DNA from: Lentilactobacillus sp. Marseille-Q4993
GTDB taxonomy: Bacteria > Bacillota > Bacilli > Lactobacillales > Lactobacillaceae
Direction: 5' to 3'
Assembly (NCBI RefSeq): GCF_951230165.1
Contig: NZ_CATNVB010000003.1
Location: 62,001 to 126,000 of the forward strand
Length of the DNA: 64,000 nucleotides
Position 1 is the first letter of the stretch. Each line of letters begins with the position of its first letter. The translations under genes and the position numbers were made by a program. Below are positions 1 to 10,885 of the stretch, in pieces. Under the pieces are notes generated by a model, which was given only the letters and a program-made list of their open reading frames with translations, did not search any database and was not told where the DNA came from.

Positions 1-1
1 A

Positions 2-928
2 ACCATCTACTTCAACCACGACGGTAACGTCGACGACCTTGTATCTCTGCTCCTCATTCTTCAGTTCCCCAAAACTAACCTAATTGGCGTTAGTACCGTT
101 GGTGCCGACTCTTACGTTGAGCCTTCCGTTTCAGCATCACGGAAAATCATCGATCTGTTTGGTCACCAAGCCGGCCTTGAAGTTGCCAAATCCAACTCTC
201 GACCAGTTAACCAGTTTCCAAACGAATGGCGACTCAGCACCTTCTCATTCGACGATTTTCCAATTCTTAACGAAGAGGACAAAATCAAGACACCTGAAGC
301 TGCCAAACCAGCTCATTTGGACATGCTAGATAAAATAAAGGCCAGCGAAGAAAAGGTCACGTTAGTTATGACCGGTCCCCTCACTGACCTTGCGCGGGCA
401 ATCGAAGTTGACCCAAGCATCACTGATAATATTGACGAATTGTTCTGGATGGGTGGCTCAATGACCACCGACGGGAACGTGTCAGAACCAGGTCACGACG
501 GCTCAGCTGAGTGGAACGCCTTCTGGGATCCTGAGGCCGTTAAAACCGTTTGGGACTCTGACATAAAAATCACCGTGGTTAGTTTGGACAGCACAAATCA
601 AGTGCCATTAACTCCTGAATTGAGAAAACGGTGGGCAAAGCAACGCCGGTACCCAGCCATTGACCTTATTGGAATGGGCTATTCTCTGGTTCACTCATTC
701 GAAGCTAACTCAACCTACTACCTTTGGGACGTATTGACCACATTGGTTAGCAAGTACCCAGACCTCGTAGAGTCCAAGCAAATTAAAACGGATGTCGTAG
801 TTGACGGTCCATCTGCCGGCAAAACTTACATCACAGAAGAAGGCCGCGAAGTAACGTTTGTGACAAGTGTTCACGCGGACGAGTTCTTCGATAAGATGGA
901 TGAGTTGGCGAAGAGTGCGACAAATTAA
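2..928 (+). CDS. Nucleoside hydrolase (inosine/uridine-preferring family), 5' end cut off by the window
   Basis: The reading frame is open from base 2, so the start codon lies outside the window. The visible N-terminus carries the calcium- and ribose-binding motif of the family as HDGNVDD, followed by a Rossmann-like core with VTLVMTGPLTDLA and LFWMGGS, both typical of ribonucleoside hydrolases. These enzymes split nucleosides into base and ribose in the cytoplasm for salvage. A hairpin terminator follows the stop codon. About 308 residues are visible, near the usual family length, so only a few residues are missing. Substrate preference cannot be told. Confidence 0.88.
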   Translation, partial: TIYFNHDGNVDDLVSLLLILQFPKTNLIGVSTVGADSYVEPSVSASRKIIDLFGHQAGLEVAKSNSRPVNQFPNEWRLSTFSFDDFPILNEEDKIKTPEAAKPAHLDMLDKIKASEEKVTLVMTGPLTDLARAIEVDPSITDNIDELFWMGGSMTTDGNVSEPGHDGSAEWNAFWDPEAVKTVWDSDIKITVVSLDSTNQVPLTPELRKRWAKQRRYPAIDLIGMGYSLVHSFEANSTYYLWDVLTTLVSKYPDLVESKQIKTDVVVDGPSAGKTYITEEGREVTFVTSVHADEFFDKMDELAKSATN

Positions 929-935
929 GTAAACA

Positions 936-966
936 AAAAGCCCTCCTAAGTAGGAGAGCTTTTTTA
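936..966. terminator. Bidirectional hairpin terminator
   Basis: An inverted repeat CTCCTA/TAGGAG flanked by an A-run on one side and a T-run on the other lies between two converging genes, so it can serve both strands. Confidence 0.8.
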
Positions 967-973
967 GTACAAT

Positions 974-2791
<1,818 letters not shown>

Positions 2792-2931
2792 AAATCTCCC
2801 TCTCCAATTTATACCCACAATGTGAGCAACGTAACAATAAGTATACAGGAGTCATAACTATAATTAAATAGATCAAAGTGCGTAGTTGTTTGAAGCATGT
2901 ACACGAATCGTATGAGTAAAAATCATGATGC

Positions 2932-2949
2932 TTGGGAACAGCGTAAGTT
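2932..2949 (+). repeat. Recombination repeat A (5' border of silent cassette)
   Basis: An 18-bp sequence encoding the WEQRK border, identical to the complement of 8096-8113 and 8672-8689 inside hsdS, and inverted relative to them. Confidence 0.9.
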
Positions 2950-3443
2950 TAATTATTTGCTGACTGCAAAAGATGGTATCAGAAGAGGTCCATTTGGAAG
3001 TTCACTTAAAAAAGATTTCTTCGTGAAAAATGGTCAATATGCAGTATACGAACAAAAGAATGCAATATACGATAACTATGAAGTAAGATACGAAATCAGC
3101 GCAGACCGTTTCAATAAGTTGAAGTCTTTTGAATTGAAGCCAGGTGATTATATATTAAGTGGTGCTGGTACAATTGGCAAAATTTCAAGAGTTCCCAATG
3201 GAATAAAAAAAGGAGTTTTTAACCAAGCATTAATTAGAATTCGTATAAATCACGATTTGGTAAATGATATATATTTTTTAGAATTCATGAGATCAGAGAG
3301 CATGCAGAGAAAGTTAACCTCAACTAATCCTGGTTCAGCTATTACTAATTTGGTACCTATGAAAACTGTTAAAGATTTTGAAGTTAGTGTTCCTAAAATT
3401 GAAGAGCAAAAAAAGGTAGGCTTATTTCTAGTAACGGTTAGTA

Positions 3444-3470
3444 ACCTTATCACCGCCAATCAGCGTCAGC
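3444..3470 (+). repeat. Recombination repeat B (3' border of silent cassette)
   Basis: A 27-bp sequence encoding the ITANQRQ border. It is identical to the complement of 7605-7631 at the end of hsdS and has one mismatch to the complement of 8214-8240 in its middle. Confidence 0.92.
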
Positions 3471-3474
3471 ACAA

Positions 3475-3504
3475 ATCCCACCCTTCTTCCACCGAGAGTG
3501 GGAT
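3475..3504 (-). terminator. Probable terminator of the recombinase gene
   Basis: An ATCCCAC/GTGGGAT stem with a 16-base loop, just beyond the stop codon of the recombinase and immediately after recombination repeat B. The T-run is short. Confidence 0.5.
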
Positions 3505-3514
3505 CTTTTCATCA

Positions 3515-4435
3515 CTATATCAGACTTGCCAAATGCTTCATCACTTTATCATTATCCTGGTTCTCCAACTCCTGGATTATGTGTAAGTATGTCTGCTGTG
3601 TCGTATTCATATTCGAATGACCCAACCTTCTCGCCACCGACGCAATACTAACCCCAGAATATAATAAAAGTGAAGCATGAGTATGCCTTAGGCCATGCAC
3701 CGAAATCACCGGAATTTCTGCTCTTTTACATAATCTTTCAAGCCAATGGTTCACGGTATCGTTATAAACCTTGCCTCGAACAAATATTGGATCATCAAGT
3801 GGCAGGCCCTTTGTAATTTGCGCAAACTGAATCACCGTCTGCCAATCCAATTGAATCCTCCTCTTTGACGATTCGTTCTTAGTTGGTGCAAACCTCGGCA
3901 CATTACTCTTATAGTCCCAAGTCTTACTAACATTTAATGTCTGCCTTGCAAAATCAAAATCTGCTGGGGTCAACCCAAGTGCTTCCGAGAACCGCAACCC
4001 CGTCTTGGCAACTAACAAAATGAAGTAATCCCACGTCAATTCACCATCAGTCAACTCCAAGTTGTCTAGCAGTAATTGCAACTCCTTTTGATTCAAGAAC
4101 TTGGGTTTGTGAAAGCCGGGCTTCCTCCCCTTTATAATCGCCTTTCTTGTTGGATCTTTATCAATCAGGTTTTCTTCCATTGCATCGATTAATGCACTTC
4201 GTAAATGACGGTGAAAATCCATTACCGTTTGTTTTTCATGCGTTTGAGCATAATCGTTCAAAATTTGTTGGTACTCAAGTCGATCAATTTCCTCCAACCT
4301 CAATTCTGGAGCCAGTCCCACTAAATGGCGATGCGTCATAATGTACTTTTTAAACGTAACCTCCCTGACAGCCCCTCGTTTATACAAATTCATCCACTCA
4401 AGAAAATACTGGTGTAACTTCATTCGTTTATCCAT
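3515..4435 (-). CDS. Tyrosine recombinase (XerC/D-type integrase) of the hsdS switching locus
   Basis: A 306-residue phage-integrase-family enzyme. The catalytic residues are visible: Arg148 in TGLRFSEA, His247 and Arg250 in HGLRH, His273 in LGHSN, and the nucleophile Tyr283 in QQTYLHI. A SAM-like N-terminal DNA-binding domain covers about residues 1-105. It sits between hsdR and the inverted half-hsdS. No phage genes or att-like tRNA end are nearby, so I infer that its job is to invert DNA between the hsdS repeats. The same gene arrangement with an adjacent recombinase is established for switching type I systems in streptococci and lactobacilli. Confidence 0.9.
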   Translation of the reverse strand: MDKRMKLHQYFLEWMNLYKRGAVREVTFKKYIMTHRHLVGLAPELRLEEIDRLEYQQILNDYAQTHEKQTVMDFHRHLRSALIDAMEENLIDKDPTRKAIIKGRKPGFHKPKFLNQKELQLLLDNLELTDGELTWDYFILLVAKTGLRFSEALGLTPADFDFARQTLNVSKTWDYKSNVPRFAPTKNESSKRRIQLDWQTVIQFAQITKGLPLDDPIFVRGKVYNDTVNHWLERLCKRAEIPVISVHGLRHTHASLLLYSGVSIASVARRLGHSNMNTTQQTYLHIIQELENQDNDKVMKHLASLI

Positions 4436-4451
4436 AACAACCCCTCCAAAA

Positions 4452-4484
4452 TAAAAAAGTTAGCAACCATCTGGCTACTAACTC
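4452..4484 (-). terminator. Terminator downstream of hsdR
   Basis: On the minus strand, AGTTAG pairs with CTAACT (inner stem AGCCA/TGGTT) and is followed by a run of six Ts, between hsdR and the recombinase gene. Confidence 0.75.
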
Positions 4485-4524
4485 GTTTGTATCTTGAATT
4501 ATGGAAAAACAAAAATTTAAACTT

Positions 4525-7500
4525 TTATCCCCGCGTCATCAATGGTGCAATCTTATTTGTATAGTAATCCTCAACGTCCCCTCTTACTTTCTTCTTCCAA
4601 GCAAGCATGTTGTTTAAATCACTATCAGGGTAACTTTCTTTAAATCGATTAAAAGCTTTTTTGGTCATCAGCTCCGTCATACCCTTTTGTTGCTGACTTT
4701 CTTCCTCAGAATCATAATTAGCCATGACGTACCGCAAGTCATCGTAATCAACCTTATACTCATCAGCAAAATGAGATAACATCTTCTTACTTTCCTGATC
4801 AATCAAGTCTTCCAAAACTTGGTTCAATTGTTGACCAGAATAGTTTTGGGGATCCTTCTGAACATCTTGCCACAAACTCCGGATAATATCGGCCAATGAA
4901 CTATTGGTTTTGGCCAACTCGTCAATATATTCATCAACTTCGCTAACCTCTTTTTTGTTCATCGTGACTTGCTCATTTTCATCATCAGGAACATATGCTT
5001 GAATCAAGCCCATGATGTAACGGTCATCAACCTCTTTTGTATGAAATGAGGTCAACTCATATTCATCGTCAATTTCCAATTCTTCTTCGTCACTACCATC
5101 TTCCTGACGAATTGACTCTAACACATCCTCATAGGTACCGCGCATTTGTTCCATACTTTCATCGTCAATTTCAGAAACATCAATTCGCTCATCTTCTGGT
5201 AGTGATTCTTGATTGTCCAATTCATCAAACGTTCGAATAGCAGATAAATTCTTATCATACTCTTGGAATGCCTGGGCAAAAGCCTTCCTTTTATCAAGCG
5301 GAGCTGCCAGAATCGATGTTGCATCCGGACCAGCATTCATGTACTCCTGCATCTTTTTCTGTGAACTAGCAAACTTATCCCGGGTCGTCTTCCAATCTGG
5401 AGCAAGAATATCATTAGTTCCGCCGTGGGAGTACAGCTTTAAAGCCTCGTCAACATCCTTATCATACGTTTCAGGGTACTGGAACGTAATGATTTGTCCC
5501 CAAGTCTTATTCTTGTCAAAAATCCGATTTGTTCTAGAGAACGCTTGAATCAAGTTCTGTGGGTTAAGCGGTCTTCTATCGAGATAAAGAGTTGATAAGT
5601 TAGGCGAATCAAATCCTGTTAACAGCCGATCAACAACAATAACTATGTCCAACTGAGCCCCGGGCTGCTTATAGTTAGCCTTTTTTCTAGCTAAGCGATC
5701 ATTAACATTCCGGTTATATCCGTCCAGTTCCCCCATTGTATAACTTGTGCCAAACATCTCGTTATAGTCAGCAAGTGATTCCTTCATCTCACTTTGATCA
5801 GCTTGTGATTCAGCTTCGTTTTGAGAAATTGAGTAAGTGATTGCAATTCTAGGAAAATCTGGTGCAACCTCTTGAATTCTTTTAGGTACTCCCTGCTCCT
5901 TAATATACTTCTTGAAAAATTTATAGTACTTTTGGGCCTGACTAATTGAAGAAGTTGTAAAAATAGCAGAGTAACGGTCATTATTCATTAGGCCTTGTTT
6001 TCGGTAAGCTAACTTGATGATGTTCTCAACAACGGACATCATGTGCGAGTCCGATGCGTATACCTCATCCATTTTCTTCTTATCAGATTCATCATTTGAA
6101 TCTTGGGCGTCACTCCCATAGTTCTCAACCTTAAATCCAAGAACCGCCTTATCACGAATAGCATCTTCAATTGTGTATGAGTGCAATACTGGACCGTACA
6201 TCTGCTCGGTTGTCCGAGCATCCTGGCCGTTCTCAGCTCTAGCATTTTGGTCAAATATCGGTGTTCCTGTAAACCCATACCACAACGGTTGCTTATTAAA
6301 GAACTTATCTAGTTCACGCTTTTGGCTTGGAGTAATCGTTCTGTGACATTCATCGACAATAAATGCTAGCCGCATATTCTTCAACTCTGCGTATCTTTTA
6401 GCCCCTTCTGGTTCTTCATCAATTCGTTTAAAAATCGTCTGCATCTTCTGGCGGGTTGTAACCACAACATTTCTATCACCGTTCGTCAACTGATCAGCTA
6501 AATCATAACTGTTGCTAGTTTCATTAATACTGATGGTATCGGTGTTTGCATATGTCTGAAATGCAGAGGTGGTTTGAGCATCCAAATCTTTCCGGTCAAT
6601 TAAAAACACAGTCTTTTTAATCGATGGAATTTGAAGTAAGTTCCTAGCAACCTTATATGACGTTAAAGTCTTACCTGAACCAGTCGTGTGCCAAATAAAT
6701 CCAGATTTACCTTCTTTTGAGGCTTCAAAGATTGCTTGAATCGCATGGATTTGGTACGGCCGCAAGAGAATCAAATTCTTCGCTTCACTATCTAAAACTG
6801 TGTAGTCAGCAATCATATGGTGAGCTGCCGGAATCGACAATACGTCATTAGCAAAGTCCAGGTAATTTTCAACCACCTTATTATTTTCATCAACCCAAGT
6901 TGTTAAAAACTTTGAGTTCAAGTTTTCACCAGCTGAAATGTACCTAGTCATAGCTCCATTTGTCACAATGAACATTTGTACAAAGCAGTAGATATCAGAG
7001 AACTTACCTTCATCAATATATTTTTGAATTTGATGAAAAGCCTGCATATATGGCTGCTTAGGTGTCTTCAATTCAATATGAATGACTGGCAACCCATTAA
7101 TCAACAGTGACACATCAAATCGTCGATCTTGATCCAATGCCATGCTCTTTGGTACTTGAACTTGATGAACGATTTGGTACACGGATGTGCCACCTGAAAC
7201 ATTCGTATTGTTCAGAATAACTAAATCAGCATCTGGATTTGTGGAGTCGTCCCGCTTCACATGAATCCTAACTTGCCGATTGGCCCCCGTCATAAATTCA
7301 GCTGCTCTATAAAATGATGGTTGAATCATTTGAGCTTTAATTGTCGCTTTTTCATTTGCAGTTAGTGGTGCATCTGCAAGCTGTTCCTTGTTATTTGCAG
7401 CAAGAATGGTAAAGAAGTTATCCCATAATTGCGGAATTGTCTTTAAGTCTTCCCGTAGTTGCCACTGATTAACCCCCTGAGTTAGGCGATTGATCAGTTT

Positions 7501-7527
7501 GTTTTCCATCGCTAGTTCTTCTTCCAT
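4525..7527 (-). CDS. hsdR: Type I restriction enzyme, endonuclease/translocase subunit
   Basis: This 1000-residue subunit cuts DNA and drives translocation in the HsdR2M2S complex. The N-terminal PD-(D/E)xK nuclease shows Asp138 and Glu152-Leu-Lys154 (IELK). The superfamily 2 motor shows Walker A TTGSGKT at 281-287 and DECH at 392-395, then FTGTP, DRLLTGFDSP and QAFSRTNR motifs of the second helicase domain. The C-terminal third is acidic and probably contacts the methylase. The ATG start follows a GAGGG site. It lies 24 bp after hsdS, in the order M-S-R. It is intact and looks functional. Confidence 0.96.
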   Translation of the reverse strand: MEEELAMENKLINRLTQGVNQWQLREDLKTIPQLWDNFFTILAANNKEQLADAPLTANEKATIKAQMIQPSFYRAAEFMTGANRQVRIHVKRDDSTNPDADLVILNNTNVSGGTSVYQIVHQVQVPKSMALDQDRRFDVSLLINGLPVIHIELKTPKQPYMQAFHQIQKYIDEGKFSDIYCFVQMFIVTNGAMTRYISAGENLNSKFLTTWVDENNKVVENYLDFANDVLSIPAAHHMIADYTVLDSEAKNLILLRPYQIHAIQAIFEASKEGKSGFIWHTTGSGKTLTSYKVARNLLQIPSIKKTVFLIDRKDLDAQTTSAFQTYANTDTISINETSNSYDLADQLTNGDRNVVVTTRQKMQTIFKRIDEEPEGAKRYAELKNMRLAFIVDECHRTITPSQKRELDKFFNKQPLWYGFTGTPIFDQNARAENGQDARTTEQMYGPVLHSYTIEDAIRDKAVLGFKVENYGSDAQDSNDESDKKKMDEVYASDSHMMSVVENIIKLAYRKQGLMNNDRYSAIFTTSSISQAQKYYKFFKKYIKEQGVPKRIQEVAPDFPRIAITYSISQNEAESQADQSEMKESLADYNEMFGTSYTMGELDGYNRNVNDRLARKKANYKQPGAQLDIVIVVDRLLTGFDSPNLSTLYLDRRPLNPQNLIQAFSRTNRIFDKNKTWGQIITFQYPETYDKDVDEALKLYSHGGTNDILAPDWKTTRDKFASSQKKMQEYMNAGPDATSILAAPLDKRKAFAQAFQEYDKNLSAIRTFDELDNQESLPEDERIDVSEIDDESMEQMRGTYEDVLESIRQEDGSDEEELEIDDEYELTSFHTKEVDDRYIMGLIQAYVPDDENEQVTMNKKEVSEVDEYIDELAKTNSSLADIIRSLWQDVQKDPQNYSGQQLNQVLEDLIDQESKKMLSHFADEYKVDYDDLRYVMANYDSEEESQQQKGMTELMTKKAFNRFKESYPDSDLNNMLAWKKKVRGDVEDYYTNKIAPLMTRG

Positions 7528-7551
7528 ATTATTTCCCTCAGTTCTAATTAT

Positions 7552-8742
7552 TTAGATAAACATTTTTTGTAGCAGACTCTTTTTGAGTTCTTGGAGTTTG
7601 TCGAGCTGACGCTGATTGGCGGTGATAAGGTCATCTACTTTTATGAATATGTTTGAAACGACTTTTTGTTCGGTAGTATTTGGGATGAAAATTTGTAGGT
7701 TTCTTACTAATTCAGAATTTATATTTACTTGAGCTCCTGGCTGGCCATATTTTTGCCAACTTGATTCATAAAATTCTAAAAATTGATACATAAAATTAAT
7801 ATTAAATTTTGGGTTTAAAAATACAATAAAGCCATCATGAATACCCGTTTTAATATAATTGATCACTGGCTTACCAACTGATGCCGCAATACTTAAAATC
7901 AAATGTGGCTCTTCAAGAACTAGCGTTTTCTTAATCCCCGCTTCGGATAGATGCTGTTCCACGTGTTCTATCTTTCCATGTTGCTCAGTCACATCGGATA
8001 TTCGTAGCCATCCAACATCGCTATCTTCTGAAAACCACTTTTTGCTTTTTATTGGTCTTGGACTTGCTCCTCGCCTAATATCTGACAATTCTCCCAACTT
8101 ACGCTGTTCCCAATCGTCAGTGAATCCATCAAATCTGAGCTCTGGAATTTTTGCCCCATTTTTTGGAAACATTTTTTGAAGCAATCCTTTTTTTAATTCT
8201 TGGAGTTTGTCGAGCTGACGCTGATTGGCAGTGATAAGGTAATCAATACTTGAAAATAAGGATGCGACCTGAACAGATTCTTCCTCATTGGGTATTAGTA
8301 CATTAGCATTCTTTATGTCATCAGAATTGATGGATTCAAACGTTGATCCTGTACTATAAATTCTCCAATAATTAACAGTATTATATTTTCTTAATAAGTG
8401 ATAAATAAACATCGAGGCCTTTATACCCGCAACCCCACGTCCTAAAACAACCCTATACTTAGTTAGAGCTACTTCTCCAACAGGAGCTCGGACTGTCAGA
8501 ATAATATCACCTTTCTCTGCAATTTTAGTTTCTTGCTTGGTATAGATTCTTGGTTTTACCCACCCATTTTTGATATCAGCATTTCCTTGAACAAGGATAG
8601 TGTCATCCGGATTATCAGTATAGTTTTCTCCATTAGGGGATTGACCCATTGAAATTTCAGCAACATCAGATAACTTACGCTGTTCCCAATCGTCAGTGAA
8701 TCCCTTGAACCTCAGCCTTGGCTTTTTAGTTGTTTCTTTCAT
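7552..8742 (-). CDS. hsdS: Type I restriction-modification specificity subunit
   Basis: This 396-residue protein selects the DNA target. It has two target recognition domains, about residues 18-170 and 215-370. Each begins after FTDDWEQRKL and ends at (Y/D)LITANQRQLDKLQELKK, the helical spacer repeats. The internal direct repeats at the DNA level match the borders of the inverted cassette at 2932-3470. The start codon overlaps the hsdM stop by one base (TAATG), so translation is coupled. Each half can in principle be exchanged, so the specificity read here is one of several states. Confidence 0.95.
   Translation of the reverse strand: MKETTKKPRLRFKGFTDDWEQRKLSDVAEISMGQSPNGENYTDNPDDTILVQGNADIKNGWVKPRIYTKQETKIAEKGDIILTVRAPVGEVALTKYRVVLGRGVAGIKASMFIYHLLRKYNTVNYWRIYSTGSTFESINSDDIKNANVLIPNEEESVQVASLFSSIDYLITANQRQLDKLQELKKGLLQKMFPKNGAKIPELRFDGFTDDWEQRKLGELSDIRRGASPRPIKSKKWFSEDSDVGWLRISDVTEQHGKIEHVEQHLSEAGIKKTLVLEEPHLILSIAASVGKPVINYIKTGIHDGFIVFLNPKFNINFMYQFLEFYESSWQKYGQPGAQVNINSELVRNLQIFIPNTTEQKVVSNIFIKVDDLITANQRQLDKLQELKKSLLQKMFI
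7605..7631 (-). repeat. Recombination repeat B, copy at the hsdS 3' end
   Basis: Twenty-seven bases identical, in inverted orientation, to 3444-3470. Confidence 0.92.
8096..8113 (-). repeat. Recombination repeat A, copy before the second recognition domain
   Basis: Eighteen bases identical, inverted, to 2932-2949. The match to the third copy at 8672-8689 extends further into the FTDD codons. Confidence 0.9.
8214..8240 (-). repeat. Recombination repeat B, copy after the first recognition domain
   Basis: Differs from the other two B copies at a single base, an A in place of G in the GGCAGTGA part. Confidence 0.9.
8672..8689 (-). repeat. Recombination repeat A, copy before the first recognition domain
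   Basis: Third exact copy of the 18-bp WEQRK-encoding border element. Confidence 0.9.
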
Positions 8743-10328
8743 TAACCCAAGTCCTCCTCAAGGTCATTGATAAACGCATTCAATCCTTCCATAATGCTGT
8801 CATCGTCAGACGTCATATCTTTCAACATTGATACAAGTTCTTTTTCATTCTTCTTAATATCTTGGCGAGTTTCTCTAAGGTCCTTAGATACTTCACGAAG
8901 ATCAATTTCTGGTTCTGGTTCAAAGGTATCTACATAACGAGGAATATTTAAGTTAAACTCATTTTCTTGAATTTCATCGAAGGTAGCAAGGTGCGCAAAT
9001 TTATCTACATCTTCTCGCTTTTCGTATGTGTCGAGAATCTTTTGGATATCTTCTTCCCTCAACATATTTTGAGTTTTAATTTTTTCGAAGTTTTTAGATG
9101 CATCGATGAACATCACATCTCGATCCTTCTTGTCCTTTTTGAGAACAACGATGGTCGTTGGAATACTTGTACTGTAGAACAAGTTTGCGGGCAATCCAAT
9201 AACTGCATCAATAGCACCATCTTCAAGCAATTTTTGACGAATCTTTCCTTCAGTACCGCCACGGAATAGAACCCCATGTGGAAGAACGATTGCCATTGCT
9301 CCACTGTGTTTCAAATGATAGTAACCGTGCAAAAGAAATGCATAATCGGCCTTAGACTTTGGAGGTAAAACACCAAAAGCAGAGAATCTTGGATCATCCT
9401 TGAAACCATCGTTGGCTGACCATTTAAGTGAGTATGGTGGGTTCATAACAACTGAATCAAAGTTGGCAACTTCTTCAGCGGGCCAATCTTCGTCCAATGT
9501 GTCACCATTCCGAAGCTTTTGGTTAGCAATGTCAACGTGGTGAAGAATCATATTCATTCTGGCAAGGTTGAAAGTTGAGGTGTTGATTTCTTGTCCGAAG
9601 TAAGTAATTCTGTCTCCGTTTTTAATGAACCGTTTGAAGTTCAATAGAAGTGAACCAGATCCCATAGCTGGGTCATAGACGGTCATTCCATCTGAGTAGT
9701 CTTTACCAACCAGCGTTAGTTTAGTCAACAATTCAGATACTTGCTTAGGAGTATAGAATTCGCCGGCCTTCTTACCTGATTCTGAAGCAAATTGACTGAT
9801 TAAGTATTCGTAAGCATCCCCGAGCGAATCACCAGATGTTTTAACTAATTCAAGCTTACCAATTGCAGAAATAACCCCAGAGATTGTATCAGCTTGCTTT
9901 TGGGCAGAGCTCCCTAATCGTTTTGAATATAAATCATAATCATCGAACAAGCCTTCAAATACTGAACTTGACCCTTCCAAGCTAGTAAAGGCATTTTGGA
10001 GTTCGCTTAATTGGAAAGTGTGATCATTAACTAGTTTTAAAATGTTGGTATAAGTGTATTGGGGTTGGATAACATAACCAAAATCTGCGCGTAGTTCTTC
10101 TAGCAAATCTGGGTTATCAGCATTTTCTTCATAGACTTTTTGAGCATCTTCCAAAGTGCCGCCGTCTTCACCAAGTAATTCAGAAATTTCATAAAGCATA
10201 TTGTCTGAGAGGTACTTGTAAAAGACCGTTCCTAATAGGTAGTTTTTGTATTCGTTGGCATCCATCTTTGAGCGAAGCACATCCGCTGCGCTGAATAATC
10301 CGCTTTGTAAGCTTGTTGTTTCTGACAT
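8742..10328 (-). CDS. hsdM: Type I restriction-modification N6-adenine methyltransferase subunit
   Basis: The 528-residue protein methylates adenine using S-adenosylmethionine within the M2S core. The N-terminal HsdM helical domain (about 10-150) precedes the catalytic domain with cofactor motif DPAMGSG at 219-225 and catalytic NPPY at 296-299. The C-terminal coiled region contacts HsdS. It begins 2 bp after the small HsdS-like gene and overlaps hsdS by one base, so the genes form one transcription unit. Nothing is missing. Confidence 0.96.
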   Translation of the reverse strand: MSETTSLQSGLFSAADVLRSKMDANEYKNYLLGTVFYKYLSDNMLYEISELLGEDGGTLEDAQKVYEENADNPDLLEELRADFGYVIQPQYTYTNILKLVNDHTFQLSELQNAFTSLEGSSSVFEGLFDDYDLYSKRLGSSAQKQADTISGVISAIGKLELVKTSGDSLGDAYEYLISQFASESGKKAGEFYTPKQVSELLTKLTLVGKDYSDGMTVYDPAMGSGSLLLNFKRFIKNGDRITYFGQEINTSTFNLARMNMILHHVDIANQKLRNGDTLDEDWPAEEVANFDSVVMNPPYSLKWSANDGFKDDPRFSAFGVLPPKSKADYAFLLHGYYHLKHSGAMAIVLPHGVLFRGGTEGKIRQKLLEDGAIDAVIGLPANLFYSTSIPTTIVVLKKDKKDRDVMFIDASKNFEKIKTQNMLREEDIQKILDTYEKREDVDKFAHLATFDEIQENEFNLNIPRYVDTFEPEPEIDLREVSKDLRETRQDIKKNEKELVSMLKDMTSDDDSIMEGLNAFINDLEEDLG

Positions 10329-10330
10329 AA

Positions 10331-10885
10331 TTATTTTCCTCCGTTAATATCGTTCTTATCTAATATAGTAAGAATCGCTTTGTTTATTTTTTTTGAGTAT
10401 TCTCGTTGTAGCCGAATCTGAATGAGCATTTGACGATAAACGTCACCTAACCGCTTTTGAGCTTCAAATGGCGGTAGTTTGATATCTAATCCCCTCACAC
10501 TGCCAGCAGTCATTCTTCTTATCGCAGAACCTTCCATTGTTGTGAACAATTGACGCTTCACCGTTTCCGATTCATTTAGGACATAGCAGATATACCATCT
10601 ATATACCTTGGAATCATCGACCGTCATCCGCATAATGTTCTGTGGAATTATTTTCCCCTCTGACTGTGGTGAAACAATTGTGGATTTCTTAGTCATCAAA
10701 TTGATGATTAAATCCCCCGCAACTAAGCTGTCCCCCGTCGAACTTTTAGCATCCTTACTCCAATAGCCTTGTGATAGATCGAAATCAATATCTTCATTGG
10801 TGTAGATATTTGGATTATCCATCTTTTGACGAAGTACGAAGCTGTTTGCACCAACGGATACTTTTGCAATCTTATCTAATTTCAA
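10331..10885 (-). CDS. Small HsdS-like (single recognition domain) protein at the head of the hsd operon
   Basis: This 184-residue protein resembles half of a type I specificity subunit: one recognition-domain fold with GDLIINLMTKKSTIV and the stretch LPPFEAQKRLGDVYRQM followed by a C-terminal helix, as at HsdS domain borders. It lacks the WEQRK and ITANQRQ repeats of the neighbouring hsdS, so it is not part of the shuffled set. A very strong GAGGAGGAGG ribosome binding site precedes the ATG. It is the first gene of the operon, 2 bp before hsdM. It could be an alternative half-specificity subunit acting as a dimer, or a modulator; which one is unknown. Confidence 0.7.
   Translation of the reverse strand: MKLDKIAKVSVGANSFVLRQKMDNPNIYTNEDIDFDLSQGYWSKDAKSSTGDSLVAGDLIINLMTKKSTIVSPQSEGKIIPQNIMRMTVDDSKVYRWYICYVLNESETVKRQLFTTMEGSAIRRMTAGSVRGLDIKLPPFEAQKRLGDVYRQMLIQIRLQREYSKKINKAILTILDKNDINGGK

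Larger units (their letters stand above)
2897..3586 (+). pseudogene. hsdS': Silent half-hsdS cassette (type I specificity subunit fragment), inverted relative to hsdS
   Basis: The protein has one target recognition domain (about residues 15-185), bordered by the same conserved elements that border each domain in the complete hsdS: WEQRK at the start and LITANQRQ at the end. After LITANQRQ the frame runs into unrelated sequence, so the helical C-terminal tail is missing. There is no convincing ribosome binding site before the ATG. It lies next to a tyrosine recombinase and is read in the opposite direction to hsdS. I infer an unexpressed spare specificity cassette that supplies a third recognition domain by inversion, as in known shuffling type I systems. 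Confidence 0.85.

Noticed and set aside
3515-4435. Prophage or integrative-element integrase
   Set aside because: There are no phage or conjugation genes and no tRNA end nearby; the hsdS repeats give a better explanation.
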